Of a stretch of DNA of 64,000 nt, positions 43,285 to 51,938 are shown piece after piece. The DNA lies in the NCBI GenBank assembly GCA_040772065.1, contig JAXGYX010000001.1:1984001-2048000 (forward strand). Reading direction: 5' to 3'. A model generated the notes under the pieces. It made no database searches and was not told where the DNA came from. It saw nothing but the letters and a program-made list of their open reading frames with translations. A program made the position numbers and the translations under genes. Source of the stretch: JAXGYX01 sp040772065. Lineage in GTDB: Bacteria; Bacillota; Clostridia; Saccharofermentanales; Fastidiosipilaceae. How positions within the stretch are numbered: the stretch's first letter is position 1; each line of letters opens with the position of its first letter.

Positions 43285-44829
43285 ATGACAATACCGGAGA
43301 GAGAACAATTTTTTACATACGCGCAGGACCATCCGCGTGTGCCACTCGCCAAAGAGGTTTTGGCGGATTTGGTGACGCCGATCGCGATTCTAAGGCAGCT
43401 GGCGCTGTGTAGCACGCGTTACTTTTTGCTGGAAAGTGTCGAAGGTGGTGAACGCTGGGGGAGATATTCATTTTTGGGCTTTGATCCGATCGTAAGGGCC
43501 TACTGTGATTCTGGAGTGGTCACCATCCTGGATTATCAAACCGCCGGCTCAAAATCGGCCGCGACTGACTCCGGACAGCAACTCATAAGGACAAGGACTG
43601 TCCTCACCGATAAACCTTTCGAGGCGCTGCGGGATTTGCTAACGGCTTATCGGGCGCCCGTGGTGGAGGAATTGCCGATTTTCGCCGGTGGCCTGGTTGG
43701 CTATTCGGCGTACGCGATGTATGAGTACAGTGAGCCAACCGTGCGTGTTGGCAGAGGAGGCGCTCACGATTTTGACTGGATGCTGTTTGACAAAGTGATC
43801 GCCTATGACCATCTGAAACAAAAAATGGTGCTGATCGTAAATGCCGACACCGCCTCCCAAACACCCGACCAGGCCTATTTGTCTGCGAGACAACAGCTGA
43901 CGGAACTGGAGTCTTTTGTCTTCGGATCATCGACCGGTATGGATCCAACTCCCAGCGAGCCTGTCACGCGCAAATCCTCGACCTCTTTTGTTTCCGCTCA
44001 AACCTTTGCGGAGTACGAAAAAATGATAGAGCGGGCGAAACGGCACATCTTGAATGGCGAGATTTTTCAAGTTGTGTTGTCGCGCCGCTTCACAAAAACA
44101 AGCCGGATCAACATGGTGGACGCGTATCGTGTTTTACGTAGCACCAACCCATCGCCTTATATGGTATATCTGCGGATCGAAGACGACACCATCATCAGCA
44201 CTTCACCCGAGACATTGGTCAAACTGAGACAAGGTAGATTGACCACCGTTCCGGTGGCGGGATCCAGACCCAGAGGTGGCACGGCCGAAGAAGACCGTGA
44301 GCTGGAAGTTGATTTATTGGCGGATGAGAAAGAATTGGCGGAACACAATATGCTGGTTGATTTGGGCAGAAATGATCTGGGCCGGATCGCGCGTCCCGGC
44401 AGCGTGGAGGTAACAGCGTATAAGGAGATTCATCGTTACTCCAAAGTCATGCATATTTGTTCACAGGTGGAAGCGGATTTAGCGAAAGGTCGGGACGCCT
44501 TCGACGCGCTGGAGGCTGTCCAGCCCGCGGGAACTTTGTCCGGCGCGCCCAAAATCCGGGCCTGCCAAATTATCGAGGAGCTGGAAAATCGACCGCGTGG
44601 AATCTATGGCGGGGCGCTGGGCTACATCTCCCTGTCCGGACAGTTGGACTGTTGCATCGCCATTCGGATGGCGCATCAGAGGGGCACAAAGATCAGTGTG
44701 CAGGCGGGTGCCGGAATTGTGCTGGACAGCCGCCCCGCGGCGGAGTTTGCCGAAACAGAGCAAAAGGCCTCGGCGGTAATCGCTGCGATTGAGGCGGTGG
44801 AGGGAAAAGACGATGATTATATTGATTGA
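43285..44829 (+). CDS. trpE: Anthranilate synthase component I
   Basis: This 514-residue enzyme makes anthranilate from chorismate and ammonia. The chorismate-binding half is well kept: YEKMIERAKRHILNGEIFQVVLSRRF, STSPETLVKL, PVAGSRPRGGTAEED, and LVDLGRNDLGRIARPGSVEV. The tryptophan feedback motif in the N-terminal domain reads LLESVEGGERWGRYSF. The product is passed to TrpD. The end overlaps trpG by 17 bases, so the two subunits are coupled. Confidence 0.95.
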   Translation: MTIPEREQFFTYAQDHPRVPLAKEVLADLVTPIAILRQLALCSTRYFLLESVEGGERWGRYSFLGFDPIVRAYCDSGVVTILDYQTAGSKSAATDSGQQLIRTRTVLTDKPFEALRDLLTAYRAPVVEELPIFAGGLVGYSAYAMYEYSEPTVRVGRGGAHDFDWMLFDKVIAYDHLKQKMVLIVNADTASQTPDQAYLSARQQLTELESFVFGSSTGMDPTPSEPVTRKSSTSFVSAQTFAEYEKMIERAKRHILNGEIFQVVLSRRFTKTSRINMVDAYRVLRSTNPSPYMVYLRIEDDTIISTSPETLVKLRQGRLTTVPVAGSRPRGGTAEEDRELEVDLLADEKELAEHNMLVDLGRNDLGRIARPGSVEVTAYKEIHRYSKVMHICSQVEADLAKGRDAFDALEAVQPAGTLSGAPKIRACQIIEELENRPRGIYGGALGYISLSGQLDCCIAIRMAHQRGTKISVQAGAGIVLDSRPAAEFAETEQKASAVIAAIEAVEGKDDDYID

Positions 44830-45433
44830 TAATTATGGCGGTTTTACCTACAACCTCGCCCAGGTTATCGGCGGCGCCGGATATAAGGTAAACGTGTTGC
44901 ACAACGATGAGCTTGAGGTGGAGCAGATTCTGGACCTGCGTCCGGAAAAAATCATTTTGACGCCCGGACCGGGTCAGACCGTGGACGCAGGTGTGTGTGA
45001 AAGGCTGGTGAGGCATTGTCCGGTGGATGTTCCTTTGTTGGGAATTGGTCTGGGTCACCAGTGTGTCTGCGCGGAATTTGGCGGTGAGGTCGGGCCGGCG
45101 AAGACGCTGATGCACGGTAAAACCGCGCTGGTCAGGCTTGACAGCCACCCTTTGTTTGCCGGTCTGAGACGAGCGATCAAGGTCGGATGCTATCACTCCC
45201 TGGTCGTGTCCGCCTCATCTTTGCCCACTTCGCTGCGGGTGATCGCCGTCGACGAAAAGGGATGTGTGATGGCGGTGGCTCATTCGAAAAGGCCGCTCTT
45301 TGGGCTGCAGTTTCACCCGGAGTCGATCCTGACCGAGTCAGGTGAAGATATTTTACGAAACTTTTGTGAACTCACCCCAACCACCGAGGCGCCGTCGCCC
45401 CAAACAGTACAGCAAGGAAGGGAAATATCATGA
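44813..45433 (+). CDS. trpG: Anthranilate synthase component II (glutamine amidotransferase) lacking the nucleophile
   Basis: The 206-residue protein has the class I amidotransferase fold: IILIDNYGGFTYNLAQ at the start, LTPGPGQTVDAG for the oxyanion strand, and LQFHPESILTESGEDIL with the catalytic His and Glu. The nucleophile elbow, normally GVCLGHQ, reads GIGLGHQ: Gly79 (GGT, 45047-45049) stands where Cys is essential in the family. Without that Cys, glutamine hydrolysis should fail, and TrpE would need free ammonia. A sequencing error (TGT read as GGT) is the other explanation. Two further Cys at QCVCAE are not in the catalytic place. Start at the ATG after GGAGGG. Confidence 0.9.
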   Translation: MIILIDNYGGFTYNLAQVIGGAGYKVNVLHNDELEVEQILDLRPEKIILTPGPGQTVDAGVCERLVRHCPVDVPLLGIGLGHQCVCAEFGGEVGPAKTLMHGKTALVRLDSHPLFAGLRRAIKVGCYHSLVVSASSLPTSLRVIAVDEKGCVMAVAHSKRPLFGLQFHPESILTESGEDILRNFCELTPTTEAPSPQTVQQGREIS

Positions 45434-46473
45434 CACAGTCAAGCGAGAAAAACATCATTCGAAGGGCCATTCAAAACAGCATCGCCTGCGAAGATCTGGA
45501 CTATGAGACCGCCAAATCCGTGATGACCGAAATCATGGAGGGCAGAGCGACACAGGCGCAGATCGCGGCTTTTTTGACCGCGATGCGTATGAAAGGAGAG
45601 ACGGCTGAAGAGATTACCGCCTGCGCGACCGTCATGCGTGAATATGGTCTGAAAAGCACGGTGATTGGAGATGTGCTGGATATTGTGGGCACCGGCGGAG
45701 ACGAGGTGGGGACCTTCAACATCTCGACGACCGCCGCCTTTGTGATTGCCTCGGCGGGAATCAAGGTCGCCAAACACGGCAATCGCTCGGTTTCCAGCAA
45801 AAGCGGAGCCGCCGATGTGCTTGAACAGCTCGGTGTTAGGATCGATCTGACACCGGAGCAAAATGATCAAGTGCTGGAGGAATGTGGGATCGGCTTTTAT
45901 TTCGCACCGACTTACCATAGCTCGATGAGACATGCGGCCCCGGTGCGCAAGGAAATGGGTGCGCGCACGATTTTTAATATTTTGGGTCCGCTTGCGAATC
46001 CGGCGGCCGCGAATTATCAGGTGTTGGGCGTGTATGATCCCAAATTAGTGGAACTGCTGGCCAAAGTATTGCAAAACCTAGGTGTCAAACGAGGATTTGT
46101 TGTCTGTGGAGATGGATTGGATGAATTTACGGTTACCGGAAATAACTATGTGTGCGAGATACGTGGTGAGGACATTCGTGTGCCTTATACATTGACACCC
46201 GAAGAGATGGGGTTGCCGCGCTATGATCTGGCTGATATCTTAGGCGGGTCGCCGGAGCGAAATGCGACGATCACCTTGGGTGTTCTGTCCGGCGAGATTC
46301 AAGGCGCCATGCGCGACACAGTTGTGCTAAACGCCGGCATGGCGCTGTATTTGGCGATCGACGGAATCACACCTCAAGAAGGAGTGCGCCGGGCCGAGCG
46401 ACTGATCGACTCGGGAAAGGCGTTATCCTGTTTTAAAAAGATGAGGCAGGCGACCCATTCGTTTGATACCTGA
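45430..46473 (+). CDS. trpD: Anthranilate phosphoribosyltransferase
   Basis: This 347-residue enzyme joins anthranilate to PRPP. The PRPP loop VGTGGDEVGTFNISTTAAFV is near residues 82-101, KHGNRSVSSKSGAADVLEQLG follows, and the anthranilate site text (FAPTYHSSMRHAAPVRKEMGARTIFNILGPLANP) is complete. The length is normal. It overlaps trpG by four bases. Confidence 0.96.
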   Translation: MTQSSEKNIIRRAIQNSIACEDLDYETAKSVMTEIMEGRATQAQIAAFLTAMRMKGETAEEITACATVMREYGLKSTVIGDVLDIVGTGGDEVGTFNISTTAAFVIASAGIKVAKHGNRSVSSKSGAADVLEQLGVRIDLTPEQNDQVLEECGIGFYFAPTYHSSMRHAAPVRKEMGARTIFNILGPLANPAAANYQVLGVYDPKLVELLAKVLQNLGVKRGFVVCGDGLDEFTVTGNNYVCEIRGEDIRVPYTLTPEEMGLPRYDLADILGGSPERNATITLGVLSGEIQGAMRDTVVLNAGMALYLAIDGITPQEGVRRAERLIDSGKALSCFKKMRQATHSFDT

Positions 46474-46490
46474 AGGTAGGAGGAAAAGTT

Positions 46491-47306
46491 GTGCTATTGA
46501 CACAGATCGTGAAAGCAAAACGTGCCCGGCTTGAGATCGTTAAAGATAGGTGTCCGATCGAGAAGATCCAGACAGCCGCCGAGGCCGCCACGATTCGCCT
46601 TTGTGGACAAAACTTCCCGTTTGAGCAGGCCCTACGGCAGGAGGGGTTGCAATTGATCTGCGAGGTAAAAAAAGCCTCGCCGTCCAAAGGAGTGATCAGT
46701 CCGGACTATCCATATGAGCGAATTGCTCTGGACTATGAGGCGGGCGGCGCTGCTGCGATCTCCTGCCTGACCGAGCAGGACTATTTTCTTGGTGATCCGG
46801 AGCATTTACTTGTGCTCTCGGACCTTGTGAAGATCCCGCTGTTGCGCAAAGATTTTGTAATTGACGAGTTCCAAATCTATGAGACGGTGGCGTTGGGGGG
46901 GGCGGCGATCTTGTTGATCGTCTCGATTTTGGATGAGCGGACGCTGCGCACGTTTTTGTCGTTGGCCCACTCATTGGGCCTGTCAGCGTTGGTCGAGGCC
47001 CGTGACGCCGACGAGATTCGCGCGGCGGTCGCCGCCGGAGCCAAAATCATCGGAGTGAACAACCGTGATCTTAGAGACTTTAGTGTGGACTTTGGCAACA
47101 GCCTTCGCCTGCGCGCGATGTTGCCGGATGATTGCTTATTTGTCGCGGAGAGTGGTGTCAGCGGGCGAGCGGACATTGAATTGCTCGAAGCCCATGATGT
47201 CGACGCGGCGTTGGTCGGAGAATTTTTGATGAGAAGCCCGGATATCCGTGCCGCCCTTTCGACGTTGAAAGGCCGAGTGCCGGCGGGAGCGGCGGAGGAG
47301 GACTGA
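46491..47306 (+). CDS. trpC: Indole-3-glycerol phosphate synthase
   Basis: This 271-residue TIM-barrel enzyme closes the indole ring. It shows LICEVKKASPSKGVI (catalytic Lys), CLTEQDYFLGDPEHLLVL, PLLRKDFVIDEFQIYE, GVNNRDLRDFSVD and FVAESGV. The start is a GTG after AGGAGGAAAA. Its stop overlaps the trpF start by one base (TGATG). Confidence 0.95.
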   Translation: MLLTQIVKAKRARLEIVKDRCPIEKIQTAAEAATIRLCGQNFPFEQALRQEGLQLICEVKKASPSKGVISPDYPYERIALDYEAGGAAAISCLTEQDYFLGDPEHLLVLSDLVKIPLLRKDFVIDEFQIYETVALGGAAILLIVSILDERTLRTFLSLAHSLGLSALVEARDADEIRAAVAAGAKIIGVNNRDLRDFSVDFGNSLRLRAMLPDDCLFVAESGVSGRADIELLEAHDVDAALVGEFLMRSPDIRAALSTLKGRVPAGAAEED

Positions 47307-47932
47307 TGACCCGGATTAAAATTTGCGGACTGCGACGGCCCGAAGACGCTGAAGTACTCAATCGACTTGCTGTTGACTACGCCGGTTTTGTGCTGGCCCC
47401 CGGCAAGCGCCGGGTGACGCCACGGCAGGCGCTGGAGATCAAAAAAGAATTGTCGCCTTTGATCCGAACCGTTGGCGTATATGTGAACGCTCCTTTGAGC
47501 GATATAGTGGAGGCGGTGATGATCGGGTTGATCGATCTTGTGCAACTGCATGGGGATGAGGATGCCCACTATATTCGGCGGTTGCGGGCCGAGATGGCTC
47601 TGCCCATCGTCAAGGCTTGCGGGGTGCGCTCGACAAAAGATGTTCGTGCGGCGAATTTATTGGATTGTGACTACCTTTTATTAGATACTTATACTAAAGA
47701 GCGTGGTGGCAGTGGAAGAGTTTTTGATTATCGACTGATCCCACCGCTTTCCCGGCCATTTTTCTTGGCGGGTGGCTTGCGCGCGGAGAATGTGCGCGTG
47801 GCGTTGGCGCGAAAACCCTTCGCGGTTGACGCCAGCTCAGGATTGGAGACGGACGGTTATAAAGATGAGGCCAAGGTGACAGCGTTTGTGGAAGCAGTTC
47901 GGCAATATGATGCGGAAGGGAAACGAAAATGA
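47306..47932 (+). CDS. trpF: Phosphoribosylanthranilate isomerase
   Basis: The 208-residue TIM barrel contains the opening TRIKICGLRRPEDAEVL with the catalytic Cys, and DLVQLHGDEDAHYI. It continues with CDYLLLDTYTKERGGSGRVFDYRLI (catalytic Asp) and FLAGGLRAENVRVAL, and ends VDASSGLETDGYKD. The length is normal. It overlaps trpC by one base and trpB by four. Confidence 0.94.
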   Translation: MTRIKICGLRRPEDAEVLNRLAVDYAGFVLAPGKRRVTPRQALEIKKELSPLIRTVGVYVNAPLSDIVEAVMIGLIDLVQLHGDEDAHYIRRLRAEMALPIVKACGVRSTKDVRAANLLDCDYLLLDTYTKERGGSGRVFDYRLIPPLSRPFFLAGGLRAENVRVALARKPFAVDASSGLETDGYKDEAKVTAFVEAVRQYDAEGKRK

Positions 47933-49113
47933 GCAAAGGAAGATTTGGCATACACGGAGGACAGTTTGTGCCGGAGACGTTGATGACGGAACTGGAACGC
48001 CTGGAAGAAGCCTATGAGGCGAGTCGGTCCGACGAGGCGTTTCAAACAACATTGAATGATTTATTGAACCATTACGCCGGCCGTCCCTCGAGGTTGTATT
48101 TTGCGGAAAAACTGACGGCGGAGCTGGGTGGAGCGAAAATCTATCTTAAACGAGAAGATCTGAACCACACCGGCTCGCATAAAATCAACAATGTGCTGGG
48201 TCAGGCGCTGCTGGCGAAAAAAATGGGTAAGACCAGACTGATCGCCGAGACCGGAGCCGGCCAGCATGGCGTGGCCACCGCGACGGCTGCCGCGCTGCTG
48301 GATATGAAATGCGATATTTATATGGGATTGGAAGATATTGAACGTCAGTCGTTGAATGTCTATCGCATGAGATTGCTGGGCGCCACTGTCCACCCGGTCA
48401 CGAGCGGCACACGCACATTGAAAGACGCCGTGAACGACACCATGCGCGAATGGGCGACCACGGTGAGCGACACCCATTATTTGCTGGGGTCGGTCATGGG
48501 GCCACATCCGTTTCCGACGATCGTCAGAGACTTTCAGGCGGTGATCGGGCGTGAGGCGAGAGCGCAAATATTGGAACGTGAGGGCAAACTCCCCGCTGCG
48601 ATCCTCGCCTGCGTCGGAGGTGGCAGCAATGCGATCGGTATGTTCTATCATTTCATACCGGATGAGACGGTCGAACTCATCGGCTGTGAGGCGGGTGGCA
48701 AGGGGCTGGACACCGAAGAGCACGCGGCGACGGTCAACAAGGGTTTGCTGGGCGTGTTTCACGGCATGAAATCGTATTTTTGCCAGGGCGACCACGGACG
48801 GATCGCGCCGGTCTACTCACTTTCGCCGGGCCTGGACTATCCGGGTGTGGGACCTGAGCACGCTAATCTGCATGACACCGGTCGGGCAAGTTATGTGGCG
48901 GTCACCGACGAGGAGGCGGTGCGGGCGTTTGAGCGCTTGGCCAAGATTGAAGGCATCATCTGCGCAATCGAGTCGGCCCACGCGGTCGCTCATCTCTTCG
49001 AGATCGCGGGCCGCTACAATAAAGAAGACAGCATCATTCTCTGCCTTTCCGGCAGGGGAGACAAAGATGTCGCCGCGATCGCACGATATAGAGGGGAGAT
49101 TATCAATGAGTAA
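47929..49113 (+). CDS. trpB: Tryptophan synthase beta chain
   Basis: This 394-residue PLP enzyme condenses indole with serine. The PLP lysine is in LNHTGSHKINNVLGQALLAKKMGKTRLIAETGAGQHGVATA, with GGGSNAIGMF as the phosphate loop and LIGCEAGGKG and LCLSGRGDKD near the end. It is the standard TrpB1 type that works with TrpA. It overlaps trpF by four bases and trpA by eight. Confidence 0.97.
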   Translation: MSKGRFGIHGGQFVPETLMTELERLEEAYEASRSDEAFQTTLNDLLNHYAGRPSRLYFAEKLTAELGGAKIYLKREDLNHTGSHKINNVLGQALLAKKMGKTRLIAETGAGQHGVATATAAALLDMKCDIYMGLEDIERQSLNVYRMRLLGATVHPVTSGTRTLKDAVNDTMREWATTVSDTHYLLGSVMGPHPFPTIVRDFQAVIGREARAQILEREGKLPAAILACVGGGSNAIGMFYHFIPDETVELIGCEAGGKGLDTEEHAATVNKGLLGVFHGMKSYFCQGDHGRIAPVYSLSPGLDYPGVGPEHANLHDTGRASYVAVTDEEAVRAFERLAKIEGIICAIESAHAVAHLFEIAGRYNKEDSIILCLSGRGDKDVAAIARYRGEIINE

Positions 49114-49882
49114 GATAGCCAACGCCTTCGCGAATGGGAAGGCTTTTATCGCGTTTTTGACAGCCGCGGATCCCAATCTTGAGAAAACAGAGGAATATAT
49201 CGAAGCGTTGATCGAAGGAGGGGCGGATCTGATCGAGATCGGCGTTCCGTTCTCCGATCCGGTGGCCGAAGGTCCGGTTATCCAGGCAGCCAATGTGCGG
49301 GCGCTCAAAAACCCGGGCGGACTTGACGAGCTGTTCGAGCTGGTGGAGCGGCTGAGGAAAAGACACCGGACACCGCTGGTCTTTTTGACTTACCTAAACC
49401 CGGTGCACTACTATGGATATGAGGCGTTTTTCGCCAGAGCCGAACAGGTCGGACTGGACGGAATCATTGTGCCGGACATGCCATATGAGGAACATGGTGA
49501 GGTGAAAGACTTCGCGGTCAGGCACAATATCGACGTGATCAGCCTGATCGCCCCCACTTCGAAAGCGCGGATTGACATGATCGCGGCCGAGGCGCGCGGG
49601 TTCTTGTATGTTGTGTCCTCCATGGGTGTGACGGGAATGCGCGATGAGCTGAGCGCCGAGCTGGCGGAAATGATGGCGCACATCAACCGGGTCAGCCCGA
49701 TACCGACAGCGATCGGCTTTGGGATTCATTCACCCGGACAGGCCGCGGAAATGGCCACCTTGGCGGACGGCGTGATTGTCGGCAGCGCGATCGTGCAGAT
49801 CATTGAAGACAAAGGTGACGACGCGGCGGAGGCGCTGCGTTCCTATGCGCGGGAAATGAAGGCCGCAATCTCCGGAAGCTGA
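49106..49882 (+). CDS. trpA: Tryptophan synthase alpha chain
   Basis: This 258-residue TIM barrel cleaves indoleglycerol phosphate to indole, which passes through a tunnel to TrpB. The catalytic Glu is in LIEIGVPFSDPVAEGPVIQAA and the catalytic Asp in GLDGIIVPDMPYEEH; FLYVVSSMGVTGMRD is the phosphate-binding loop region. I chose the ATG at 49106, which follows GGGGAG, because the open frame further upstream lies inside trpB. It closes a complete trpEGDCFBA operon. Confidence 0.95.
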   Translation: MSKIANAFANGKAFIAFLTAADPNLEKTEEYIEALIEGGADLIEIGVPFSDPVAEGPVIQAANVRALKNPGGLDELFELVERLRKRHRTPLVFLTYLNPVHYYGYEAFFARAEQVGLDGIIVPDMPYEEHGEVKDFAVRHNIDVISLIAPTSKARIDMIAAEARGFLYVVSSMGVTGMRDELSAELAEMMAHINRVSPIPTAIGFGIHSPGQAAEMATLADGVIVGSAIVQIIEDKGDDAAEALRSYAREMKAAISGS

Positions 49883-49959
49883 ACAAAAATGATGGTTGGG
49901 CGGCGCTTGTCGCTCAAGAGCCGCATGGAAAACGCGGCGTGCGAAGAGGCGGGAAGAGA

Positions 49960-51261
49960 ATGCGAATAATTTTTGTCCGGCATGCGCCGACGAAAGCGAC
50001 GGATGACGGGCCGTCGCCGGACGAGGATCAAACCTTGACCGCATGGGGACGAGCGATGTTAAGCAGGAACATTCGCGAATTAAATAATCAGCTTGACCTT
50101 GTTGGTGGCCGGATATGGAGCAGTCCGGACGCGGGCGCGACGCCCACCGCCAAACTGCTCGCCGCTGACTTGAATTTTCCTGAGCCTGAGTATCACGCGT
50201 TCATTCTTAACGGAGATTATGAAGATCTTAGCGCGAAACTTGGGGAGGTCAAAGAGCTTGACTCACTGTTTATTGTCGGCCATGAACCGTGCCTTTCGCA
50301 CTGGAGTGAGAAAATCTCCGGTGTTCGCCCGCGGATTGACGAAGGAGGGCTGTTCGCTTTGTGCCTGGACAGCCTTGATCCTCTTAAAGGGCATCCAATC
50401 GGCCGGATTGGAACCGGACTCGCCGATGCCCCTCAGGTGACCGAACCGCTTGACTTCACGGTATTTCGGAATGTCTTGCTGGCCCAAATCAATACAATAC
50501 AGGAGCGGCTGGTGTTGTTTGAGGCCGATCCATCCGACCCCGGAACGGCCCACCAATTCCGCGTGTCCATTCGTGTGGCCAGATCCTTGCTTTCTTTCGC
50601 GAGTCCTCTGTTTTCCGAAGGCGCGTACCATGTCTTTAGGGATTGGTTAAAAGTGATCGGCGGTCAATTTGGCTGTTTACGTGAGCTGGATGTCCTACTC
50701 GAGCAGTGGACCGGTTTTGTCGCAGACGCCGTTGGACGAACTTCCCTGTCAAAATATATTATGCGCAAAAGAAGGGTTGAAGAACGAGAAATGATTCACT
50801 ACCTTGATTCCATCTCGATTTCCAATGAGCTCGACATGTTTCAGACTTGGCTTGAAAATCAACCACAAAACTCAAAAGAAAATTTTGAAACCTTCTCCGA
50901 CCGTCGATTCGCCAACTGGAATCGACGTGCTCTAAAAGAGCTCAGGACGTTAGACTACCGCGAGTGGTCCGAGGTTCACGCCCTACGAATTCGCTACAAA
51001 AAAATCCGCTATGTGCAACGCGCTTTCCCTCGCTTTGATCGACAGTTCACCCTGAGCGGAGAGCGATTGAAAGAGATGCAAGATGATTTGGGGCTGATCT
51101 GTGACACTTATGTAAATACCAATATTCTGCGCGCAATGATATCCGATCCTGATTTTCAACAGTCAAAAAACGAGGCGAATCAGTTCATCGACTATTTGAA
51201 AGAAGCCAGAGAAGCGCTTGAAATGAAAATGATTTTGGCGGAGCGGGAAATAATTCGCTAA
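49960..51261 (+). CDS. SixA-like histidine phosphatase fused to a CHAD domain
   Basis: This 433-residue protein has two parts. Residues 1-160 resemble SixA phosphohistidine phosphatases: the RHA motif at R7-H8 (MRIIFVRHAPTK), LTAWGRAM, WSSPDAGATPTA and the second histidine in IVGHEPCLSH. Residues about 170-433 are a CHAD domain, an alpha-helical fold rich in His, Lys and Arg that binds polyphosphate: TAHQFRVSIRVARSLLSF and HALRIRYKKIRYVQRAFPRF. The ATG follows GGGAAGAG. It lies between trpA and the dcw cluster. A role in polyphosphate or phosphohistidine control is inferred, not shown. Confidence 0.82.
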   Translation: MRIIFVRHAPTKATDDGPSPDEDQTLTAWGRAMLSRNIRELNNQLDLVGGRIWSSPDAGATPTAKLLAADLNFPEPEYHAFILNGDYEDLSAKLGEVKELDSLFIVGHEPCLSHWSEKISGVRPRIDEGGLFALCLDSLDPLKGHPIGRIGTGLADAPQVTEPLDFTVFRNVLLAQINTIQERLVLFEADPSDPGTAHQFRVSIRVARSLLSFASPLFSEGAYHVFRDWLKVIGGQFGCLRELDVLLEQWTGFVADAVGRTSLSKYIMRKRRVEEREMIHYLDSISISNELDMFQTWLENQPQNSKENFETFSDRRFANWNRRALKELRTLDYREWSEVHALRIRYKKIRYVQRAFPRFDRQFTLSGERLKEMQDDLGLICDTYVNTNILRAMISDPDFQQSKNEANQFIDYLKEAREALEMKMILAEREIIR

Positions 51262-51412
51262 ATTGATGAATCTTCCGGTTGGCGGACCGTTGACTGATCA
51301 TTAAAAGGGTCAGACGGGAAATATCGTTGGTTCTTTACACAAATTAACTCCTGCCTGTTTCACCGCAGTTAACAAATGTTACAATAATATTTCAAAAACA
51401 TCGGTGCCACTA

Positions 51413-51441
51413 TTGAAAAAAAATTTCTCTACGGATAGAAT
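51413..51441 (+). promoter_or_regulatory. Promoter of the mraZ/dcw cluster
   Basis: TTGAAA (51413-51418) and TAGAAT (51436-51441) are 17 bp apart. Transcription would start near 51448, just ahead of three GTGG repeats that may bind MraZ. Confidence 0.65.
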
Positions 51442-51457
51442 GCAACGTAGATCAAAT

Positions 51458-51494
51458 GTGGAGCAATTTATCACCGAAGTGGTGAATTGTGGAG
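51458..51494 (+). promoter_or_regulatory. mraZ: Direct GTGG(A/T)G repeats, likely MraZ sites
   Basis: GTGGAG (51458-51463), GTGGTG (51479-51484) and GTGGAG (51489-51494) lie 21 and 10 bp apart, that is on one face of the helix. MraZ is known to bind short G-rich direct repeats of about this spacing at its own promoter in other bacteria. The last copy doubles as the ribosome binding site. Confidence 0.5.
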
Positions 51495-51500
51495 GAAAAA

Positions 51501-51938
51501 GTGGCCCGATACACCCATTCAACCGATAGAAAAGGACGTTTTTTTATTCCGGCCAAATTGCGCGACAGTTTAGGTCCGGTTGTTTATGTGACAAAATCAC
51601 TGGATATGGGTTTTCTCGCGGTTTACACAAACGAACAATTTGAACAAATTCGAACACAATTGAATGGATTGTCCGGCACTGACAAAGTCGCGCGCAAGCT
51701 GCGCAGAGAAATAATCGGTGAGGCGGTGCGTTGTCCGTTGGACAGCCAAGGTCGCGTCAGCATTTCGGAAGAATTGTGGGAAGCGATACAGGTTCGCCCC
51801 GGAGAAGAGATCTGTCTGATCGATCTGGGTGGGAGCCTGGAGATTTGCGCGCTCTCTCACTACGAACATCTGCTCGAGAGCGAACCGCCAATTACGGAAT
51901 TAGACTTGGATGCATATGATATCAAGGGAATTATCTGA
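51501..51938 (+). CDS. mraZ: Transcriptional regulator MraZ
   Basis: This 145-residue protein has two AbrB-like swapped-hairpin domains. The first reads YTHSTDRKGRFFIPAKLRDSLG and the second CPLDSQGRVSISEELWEAI, each with the D(K/R/Q)GR motif that contacts DNA. I chose the GTG at 51501, six bases after GGAGG, since it matches the family's N-terminus; an earlier GTG at 51489 is inside that site. MraZ controls its own dcw operon. The end overlaps rsmH by about 29 bases. Confidence 0.93.
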   Translation: MARYTHSTDRKGRFFIPAKLRDSLGPVVYVTKSLDMGFLAVYTNEQFEQIRTQLNGLSGTDKVARKLRREIIGEAVRCPLDSQGRVSISEELWEAIQVRPGEEICLIDLGGSLEICALSHYEHLLESEPPITELDLDAYDIKGII

